Positions 58,167-64,000 of a DNA stretch of 64,000 bases are shown here, in pieces. The position numbers and the translations under genes were made by a program. The notes under the pieces were generated by a model. The model did no database searches. It saw only the letters and a program-made list of their open reading frames with translations, and was not told the DNA's origin. Source of the stretch: Plasmopara viticola. Taxonomy: Eukaryota; Oomycota; Peronosporomycetes; Peronosporales; Peronosporaceae. Numbering within the stretch: position 1 is the first letter of the stretch; each line of letters opens with the position of its first letter. The DNA lies in NCBI GenBank assembly GCA_001695595.3, contig MBPM02000090.1, forward strand, positions 1 to 64,000, read 5' to 3'.

Positions 58167-60374
58167 TTGAATGACATAACCATGCTCCGTATGCCACATA
58201 TTGGTTTTAGCCAGTTTCGAATGCGCCTCCCCACCTTTTTGTCTCTGGCCTTGCTAGTATGCGGCGCGGAGGCCTCATCCGTGACTGCGGGTGCTCCTGA
58301 GCACTTGATAACCGCGGGCGGACAGTGCGTGCGCTTTTTTCATTCCGGCGGAAGCATCGGCTGCCGCAGCCTCACGGACTCGGACATGGCTACTCTTTAC
58401 GCGATTAAAAGCGCTGAGGAGCTCAAGAGCTTTATCTCAGGATCAGCTGACCAGCAGGACGCCAAATCCAAGTATGTCTTAGTGATGGATGAATTTCTCA
58501 TGAGCTATGACGCCATAGCATCCGGGATCGATCGTATTGGAGGAATTTTGCTGTACCCAGGCTCGACTAACGCATCTTTCGACGTTCCGACGCCTCAAGG
58601 AGAAAGCACTGTAGATGGAGGGCTGAATCCATTTACTAGTAGTAAATTCCAGTGGAACCCGACTGGCAATGGGCTTTTAATTGAGTCGCTGCCGTTTCCC
58701 GTTGTGATGCTGGAGAACACTTCGACTGGGGAAGAGTTTACGAAACGTGGCCAATTGAACTTAAAAAACGACGCGGGCGCAACATACAAAGTCTTTATGA
58801 ATTACTATTTTGGACCAGAAGACATGAACTCGTTAAAATGCTTAACTTTTACGAATATATATGGAGAACGTAGTCCAAAGTGTGACCCTATTGGCGGACA
58901 AAGTTCGTGGGCTATGAGAGGTAATTTAGCATCAAAGGAGATTGTTATGGCCATGGCAGGTATGGATGCCACGGCTTTGTCCCATATACTAGCACCTGGT
59001 GCTAACACGGGTGCGTCAGGACTTGTGGCTCTGCTTGCAGCGGCTCACGCGCTTAAAGCTCTGCCTGACTCGGCGTTTGATAAGAAAATTGTTTTTGCAG
59101 CTTTTCAAGCCGAAAAATTTGGATTTGCTGGATCAAGGAGATTTTTGTCAGATTTGCAAAAGTTTACAAAGGACCCTGAAGGAGCTTGCGCGTTTCCTGT
59201 CACTGACTCGACTTCGCCCATTGGCGCAAGTTTCTGCACTATGCCGATGCTTAGTAGCACAGAATTTGCCAACTTGAAGCTCGATACCATTTCTTACGCT
59301 ATTGCTGTCGATCAGGTGGGTATCCTACCTAAATCTGGTAATTTTACGCTGCATGTGAATCCATACGCAAACGACTCCACAGATCTTGTAAACGCCGTTT
59401 TAAACGCCCCATCAGCTGCTTCAGCCGTTGTCGAGGGCAATACGGGGTCTCTTCCTCCTACTCCCTTAACATCATTTGTTAATGAGAATGAGTACGGTCG
59501 ACGGAAGCTTGTAGGGGCTGTACTTGCTGGGTACGACGAAAGTTTTACTAGGACGTACAACAGTAGACACGACGAGTTGAGTGGCTTAAATGTTGACGCG
59601 GTTGTACAAGCTGCTCAGGTATTGGCGGAAAGTCTATTTACTCTTGCGTCAAGCAATGCTACGACCGCGGAGATGCGCAAAATTGTTGTGGACAAGTGGC
59701 TGGTGGAGTCTATGCTTTCGTGCGTCACTACTGACTGGAATTGTGATGTTATGAATAATTACTCCAAATTTATGGTGACGACATTGATTGAATACCTGAG
59801 TCTGACTGAGTCGGCAACGCCTTCCTACACTGAGCCCGCGACGCTATACCCAGGTCCACTGAACATGATCGTTCTACACTTGTGCTGCAGAAGAGTGACG
59901 GTTCTTTGTTCTCTCTCTTTAATGAAACATGGTCGGATAACGACTATGCACTGCGCCTGTTCCCCAATGCCTACGAGGTCTTTACTCGTGCTTTTCTCGC
60001 GTCTGCGATGGTGCCTAATAGTTCGGCAGACGTGGCTGCTTCGTGCACACAAACTCAAAAATGCAGTGACGGAGGAAAAGGGATGGAGTGTGTCTATCCT
60101 GGTGTGTGTGCTAAACAGAGCGCATTTCATCATGAAGCCAGCTCACCCGGGATTCAGCGCACTTTTACAGCTCTTCAGTATGAGGTTATTAAACTCGTCG
60201 ATGCCAATTTGGACAGAACCACAGTGGGCGACAGATATCGGAAGCTACTCGTTCCCGGACCCTGGAGCTTGGATTGGCTGGATAACGCTTGCTATTGGTT
60301 TGGTAGTGACTGCAGTTGGTTTTGGTGTTGCTATTATGTTGCTTAGCGGCGTGCAAAAGTTAAAACTGATGTAA
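58167..60374 (+). CDS. Nicastrin, gamma-secretase subunit, two frame breaks
   Basis: Nicastrin is the large glycoprotein that gates substrates of the gamma-secretase complex in ER-to-plasma membrane compartments. The 735-residue frame (human about 709) has a signal peptide (MRLPTFLSLALLVCGAEASS if started at Met 19, 58,221), a peptidase-M28-like lumenal domain with MAGMDATALSHILAPGANTG and VFAAFQAEKFGFAGSRRFLSDL, several N-x-S/T sites, and one C-terminal membrane span (WIGWITLAIGLVVTAVGFGV). Between about 59,860 and 60,215 the natural sequence is in another frame (SDGSLFSLFNETWSDNDYALRLF, then Cys-rich CTQTQKCSDGGKGMEC). Two compensating single-base errors explain this. The metal ligands of true M28 peptidases are not evident. 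Confidence 0.85.
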   Translation: MNDITMLRMPHIGFSQFRMRLPTFLSLALLVCGAEASSVTAGAPEHLITAGGQCVRFFHSGGSIGCRSLTDSDMATLYAIKSAEELKSFISGSADQQDAKSKYVLVMDEFLMSYDAIASGIDRIGGILLYPGSTNASFDVPTPQGESTVDGGLNPFTSSKFQWNPTGNGLLIESLPFPVVMLENTSTGEEFTKRGQLNLKNDAGATYKVFMNYYFGPEDMNSLKCLTFTNIYGERSPKCDPIGGQSSWAMRGNLASKEIVMAMAGMDATALSHILAPGANTGASGLVALLAAAHALKALPDSAFDKKIVFAAFQAEKFGFAGSRRFLSDLQKFTKDPEGACAFPVTDSTSPIGASFCTMPMLSSTEFANLKLDTISYAIAVDQVGILPKSGNFTLHVNPYANDSTDLVNAVLNAPSAASAVVEGNTGSLPPTPLTSFVNENEYGRRKLVGAVLAGYDESFTRTYNSRHDELSGLNVDAVVQAAQVLAESLFTLASSNATTAEMRKIVVDKWLVESMLSCVTTDWNCDVMNNYSKFMVTTLIEYLSLTESATPSYTEPATLYPGPLNMIVLHLCCRRVTVLCSLSLMKHGRITTMHCACSPMPTRSLLVLFSRLRWCLIVRQTWLLRAHKLKNAVTEEKGWSVSILVCVLNRAHFIMKPAHPGFSALLQLFSMRLLNSSMPIWTEPQWATDIGSYSFPDPGAWIGWITLAIGLVVTAVGFGVAIMLLSGVQKLKLM

Positions 60375-60508
60375 GCAGGTATCGGCCGGCTTTGAATTGA
60401 ACGGACATAACGAAACACAAAAAGCAAAAGTGCATTGATTTTAGTTTACGTTCTCGTCGTGAGAATCATGAGACCTACTTAACTTTCTTTCAAACGATGT
60501 GATGCTAC

Positions 60509-61785
60509 TTAGTCATTACCTTCGTCTGCATTTGCACTCATATCTATATCATCATCACTGCTACCATGTCCACCGATTGGAATGACATCTGCAGTGCCGT
60601 AACAAGCGCAGTCGCCTTCGCAGGCGAAACAGGCCACGAAAATGATACATAAAAACAGTAAGAAGAGCACCATGTCCGTGTAAAAAAACACCATGCCTTG
60701 CATATATTCGTCCGGAGACAGCCTTTCGTTTAGACATGACGCATCATAGGCAAACCACATGATGAGCAATAACATGCTTGCAAGTGACGCACTAAATTGT
60801 AGTGGTGACACCACATCCATCATGTAAAAGAAATATATGAATAACGAAGCTACAAAACCGAGAAGAAGGCGATTAAAAGCACAACTGGGTAGCTAATTAA
60901 TGTCGGTTGAATATTTGAATCAAACGGACGTTTGGTGATTATTGAACACAGTTGTGTGGCGATCCCCATGGTACCAAAAAGAAAACTGACCATGAAAATG
61001 CTGGCCTTGGTTCTAAAGTAGCAGTCGAAAGCGGTGAAAAAAACACTTTGTGTGACGGTGTACAGTCCAAGTACCATAAAATTAAGCGGAAACCTGTATT
61101 TGACCAAGTATAGCCACAATAAAGCTAGAACCATTATCACAAATGCCATAAAGACGTAATGCCAGCTAAAAAATATTTTCTCGAAAAAGAGTTCAATTGC
61201 TGGCACGTATGATAATAGGGCTATCAGCAAACCAGCAGCAAGTAATTGTAGAGTAAAGATCGAAAAGAGTTTACGACGAAAGCCTTGCTGAATTTCCACT
61301 GGCATGTGAATGACTGCAAAAGGATCATCCATTGGATTGGATCCCGTTTGAAATACAGAAAGCGAGATAATTGTTCGGGACTCCATTAAATTCGCATCAA
61401 ACCTCTTCTTTACCATCTCAAAAAATTTCATTTCGGTTTCGGTTGCTTTGCCAGATATTTTTTTGTCCTCTAAATGTTTCATTAAGATAGAACCCCGTCG
61501 GTAGTGTGCTTTGCGCTTTACTGGGTCTAATTCATCGTCTTCTGAGTACAAAAGCCTTGTCACCCGCCTTATTAACTTGTGCACAGATCCTTCCTTTCCA
61601 ATGCGAACTGTTCCATCACGCCTTGTCGACTGATCATCACGTTGGTCAGTACTAGAATCTGGTACTGGACTCACCCATGTATGCTCTTTAGAGCAGTGAT
61701 CGTTAACCCTCGAAGATCCCTCGCCAGCTCCGAGCCTTTGCTGTGACAAATCTTCTACCAAATTATCGGATGTCATGTCCATCAT
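60509..61785 (-). CDS. TMBIM/BAX-inhibitor-1-like membrane protein, one frame break
   Basis: The N-terminal ~170 residues are hydrophilic. Membrane segments follow, beginning FSIFTLQLLAAGLLIALLSY, then HYVFMAFVIMVLALLWLYLV, KYRFPLNFMVLGLYTVTQSV (family signature region), IFMVSFLFGTMGIATQL and SYPVVLLIAFF. The frame stops at 60,850, but a shifted frame continues GFVASLFIYFFYMMDVVSP and ends with YTDMVLFLLFLCIIF, the usual last span after a D-x-Y-like turn, then an acidic tail to 60,509. One base is probably wrong near 60,865 (CTTCTTCTC run). Members modulate ER or Golgi calcium and cell death. Tail to tail with nicastrin, divergent from the next gene. Confidence 0.78.
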
Positions 61786-62154
61786 GTTTGTCCTGCGAGT
61801 GGAGACAGGTCAAAGCTTTTGTAGCAACCATAACAAATTTGGAGTTTCAGCAAGTGGCATGATATTTTAAGGAATTATGTTGCTACAATTATATATATTA
61901 TTAGTCTTAATATTGGGGAAAGGCTGTCGATGGTATAAACTCCCTCAATTTCGGAGCAAATCCAATGAATCTAGAATATGCAACTGACACCGATACCACT
62001 GTTACCGTCTGTGTGCATAGAGAGCCGGGAAATCGCTGTGCGCGTTCGGTACGCAATACCACGAAGCATTGCAGTTGTACATTTGCGTCACTTAGTTTTC
62101 TCCCTTCGTCTTTACGTCTTAAGTCGCGCCTTTTATCCAAAACTTTAGCCAAGT
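61786..62154. promoter_or_regulatory. Shared divergent promoter region
   Basis: 369 bp between the starts of the TMBIM-like gene (minus) and the FYVE/GLTP-like gene (plus). It should hold both promoters. An A/T-rich patch (ATTATATATATTATTAG) is at about 61,887-61,903. No oomycete initiator element could be fixed with confidence. Confidence 0.4.
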
Positions 62155-63954
62155 ATGGGCGAAGCGAGCGCGCCGGTCATTCTCACAGTGTCGACATCGG
62201 CGATGACGTCTACCAGTGTGTCGCCCGCATTCGCAACCAGCGGGAGTCGCACTGGTCGCAACTTGCGTCAGAAAATGGTGGACGAGCTCAAGAACGTCAA
62301 GTTGCGTAAGAGTCCGGCACATAAGGACAACCACGCGAGGCGCAGCAGTACGCCGCCGCTTGAGCTAAATGAAAGCGCAGATGACGAGGAGGAAGATGTG
62401 GCGCAGGATCTGCATGCAGTTGGCAAAAGCAAAGGCTGCAACATTTGCGAGCGGTCGTTCACCGTGTTTCGAGCGAAGCACACGTGTAAATTGTGTGCGC
62501 AAAAGATCTGTGACGACTGCAGTAAGAATCGAAGGAAACTGAACCGTCGGATGGAGCGCAAACGAGGCTCGCGACTGTGTGATCCGTGTGCGAAGAATTA
62601 CATGCACACAGACACTGGAAGTGGCGAAGACACGGCGCCTTTAACAGATGTGGCGACGACGGATGTGTCTTTGACGCACAGTGATAACGTATTGGCGCAT
62701 AAAGAAACCGATTCAATTGGGCAGTCGCGGCGTCACTGTGGTATGGCAAAGACGCTGGGGTCAAAGGTGCACGCCAAGGATAAAGGTCCTAGTTTGGATG
62801 CGGGTTCGTCAATCAAACAGGCTTTTACTTTAAAGCAAGGAGTAAGGGAGCGGGTCGTGCACGTCTCGCATCTCCGTACGCGCCACTGGCTAACGCTCGT
62901 GATCATTGCAATACTGGTCACGTTACGTGTTATCCATTACAACCGCAAGAACGGCGTCAACGGAAAAGTCATCAGTATTGATTCTAGTCTGTCTCCACCA
63001 CCTTATTCACTGGTGGAGCGTGTGTTAGACAATTTGCTCTCGATGCGTACGTTGGGAACGTACTTGCTGGGTCTGATCCTATTTGACGAGTTGTCGCGTT
63101 TTAAACGCAGCAAGAAGCGCGTCAAGCGGCCGCTCAAGACTAAGCGACGTCGACGTTGTAGCGTCGAGCAGCACACCGAGTCATCCTTGTCGGATGTAAC
63201 TCTAGCCAATCAGCGTCGTGCGGTCGAGTCTTCTGCTCCGTCGTCTCCTCACACGTCGCAGGATGACGATCTTGAAGTGACGTTGATTGAACCAAATCAA
63301 GAGGACGAGAAGTTTACATTGGAGAAGCTAGTCCTATCATTGGAAGTAGGCACCAAAACGCGAGCTCCTGACGGCAACTTGGGTCTCGGATCCTTTATGG
63401 CCACGTGCAACGTCATCTGCGGGTTTCTTGGCGTCTTCGGCCGTGCCACCTCATTTGCGGGTAGTACCGTGGGAGCCTACTTTACGGCAATTGAGCACAA
63501 TGTGGAGGCGTGGCCTGTACCAGCGTCATCTAATACGTGGAAGCAACAGAGTGTCAAGGCAGTGATTGATTATGAAGTGAGTCTCGGCATTGCTGATGTA
63601 GGTGGAAAGAAAAAACCATCGTGCTCGCGGTGTTTGTTGCGTCTGCTGTGGTTCGTTCAATTCGTAGAGGCATGCATCCGTCTCACATTGCTCGAGTCCA
63701 CAGACGATGACTGCTACAATGGTGCAAGCAAAGCGTACGAAGAAACTCTGGGCAAGCGCCACCCGTGGCTTGTGCGTAAAGGTGTCAACACGGCTCTAGG
63801 CTCTATTCCCACGCGTAGTCAAATTTTGAGCGCGCTTTATGTGGGCGAAGGCGATGCGATGGAACCTTTGAGTAAAGTGCATGCTGAGTTGGTGCTCATC
63901 ATTGCTGAGCTCAAAACCGTATTTGAAGAACATGGCTTGACGGATCTTAAATAG
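62155..63954 (+). CDS. FYVE zinc finger plus GLTP-like domain membrane protein
   Basis: A single 599-residue frame. Residues 90-148 are a FYVE-type finger with eight cysteines (C95, C98, C111, C114, C119, C122, C142, C145) and the core RAKHTCKLC; the usual R(R/K)HHCR is altered (AKHTC), so PI3P binding is likely but not certain. A hydrophobic stretch at 245-260 (WLTLVIIAILVTLRVI) and a weaker one near 299-311 may anchor it. A basic run (318-334) follows. Residues about 385-599 resemble the glycolipid transfer protein fold: LEKLVLSLEVGTKTR, LRLLWFVQFVEACIRL, KAYEETLGKRHPWLV with the conserved His. The Asp and Lys of the sugar-binding D-x3-N-x2-K are not evident (MATCNVIC). The combination suggests lipid exchange at endosomal membranes. 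Confidence 0.82.
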   Translation: MGEASAPVILTVSTSAMTSTSVSPAFATSGSRTGRNLRQKMVDELKNVKLRKSPAHKDNHARRSSTPPLELNESADDEEEDVAQDLHAVGKSKGCNICERSFTVFRAKHTCKLCAQKICDDCSKNRRKLNRRMERKRGSRLCDPCAKNYMHTDTGSGEDTAPLTDVATTDVSLTHSDNVLAHKETDSIGQSRRHCGMAKTLGSKVHAKDKGPSLDAGSSIKQAFTLKQGVRERVVHVSHLRTRHWLTLVIIAILVTLRVIHYNRKNGVNGKVISIDSSLSPPPYSLVERVLDNLLSMRTLGTYLLGLILFDELSRFKRSKKRVKRPLKTKRRRRCSVEQHTESSLSDVTLANQRRAVESSAPSSPHTSQDDDLEVTLIEPNQEDEKFTLEKLVLSLEVGTKTRAPDGNLGLGSFMATCNVICGFLGVFGRATSFAGSTVGAYFTAIEHNVEAWPVPASSNTWKQQSVKAVIDYEVSLGIADVGGKKKPSCSRCLLRLLWFVQFVEACIRLTLLESTDDDCYNGASKAYEETLGKRHPWLVRKGVNTALGSIPTRSQILSALYVGEGDAMEPLSKVHAELVLIIAELKTVFEEHGLTDLK

Positions 63955-64000
63955 CTGTACTTAGGGACCCTCCTCGGATCATGTTACGAATTTCCTGCAT

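Noticed and set aside
61965..62309. 114-codon + frame before and overlapping the FYVE gene
   Set aside because: It overlaps the start of the FYVE/GLTP-like gene in another frame and has no domain.

Overview
This is nuclear DNA of an oomycete, probably from the Phytophthora or downy-mildew group. The call rests on 66-71 nt GT-AG introns, tightly packed genes in alternating orientation, and the combination of ferrochelatase, ARMC7-like, PIG-L-like, Sds3-like, nicastrin, TMBIM-like and FYVE-containing proteins. No search could be run, so the species is not claimed.

Positions 1 to about 48,690 are one very long tandem array. Its unit is about 475-480 bp and carries one tRNA-Thr gene with anticodon AGT (72 nt) plus about 405 bp of spacer. 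I count 67 full or nearly full tRNA-like loci, all on the + strand. About a dozen match the consensus exactly. Others carry 1-3 changes, and a few near the retroelements have lost the T arm or B box.

Ten array units are interrupted by retroelements. Six copies of a 261-bp SINE-like element (tRNA-like head with Pol III A and B boxes), two 1,062-bp LINE 3' fragments, one 5.7-kb LINE (LINE A) and one 6.9-kb LINE (LINE B) all sit at the same nucleotide of the tRNA gene, after CTATAGCTCAGT in the A box/D loop, and all in the antisense direction. Each is flanked by the same duplicated target of 17 bp (T plus tRNA nt 1-16). Every insertion therefore leaves a 16-nt stub on the left and rebuilds a complete tRNA gene on the right. 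LINE A keeps a reverse transcriptase core (FADD) but lacks the endonuclease; LINE B keeps an APE-type endonuclease but lacks the reverse transcriptase core. Both appear dead. Insertions were later copied by unequal exchange within the array.

From about 48,690 to 53,770 the DNA is single copy and gene-poor, with a 77-bp hairpin, a 222-bp tandem duplication and two weak coding remnants. From 53,775 to the end the region is gene-dense: ferrochelatase (+), an ARMC7-like protein (+), a PIG-L-type GlcNAc-PI deacetylase (+), an Sds3-like chromatin protein (-), nicastrin (+), a TMBIM/BI-1-like membrane protein (-) and a FYVE plus GLTP-like protein (+). These are unrelated housekeeping and membrane/lipid functions rather than an operon. 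Three of the seven genes contain single-base frame breaks, and some array units are dense in single-base losses, so assembly errors are likely.
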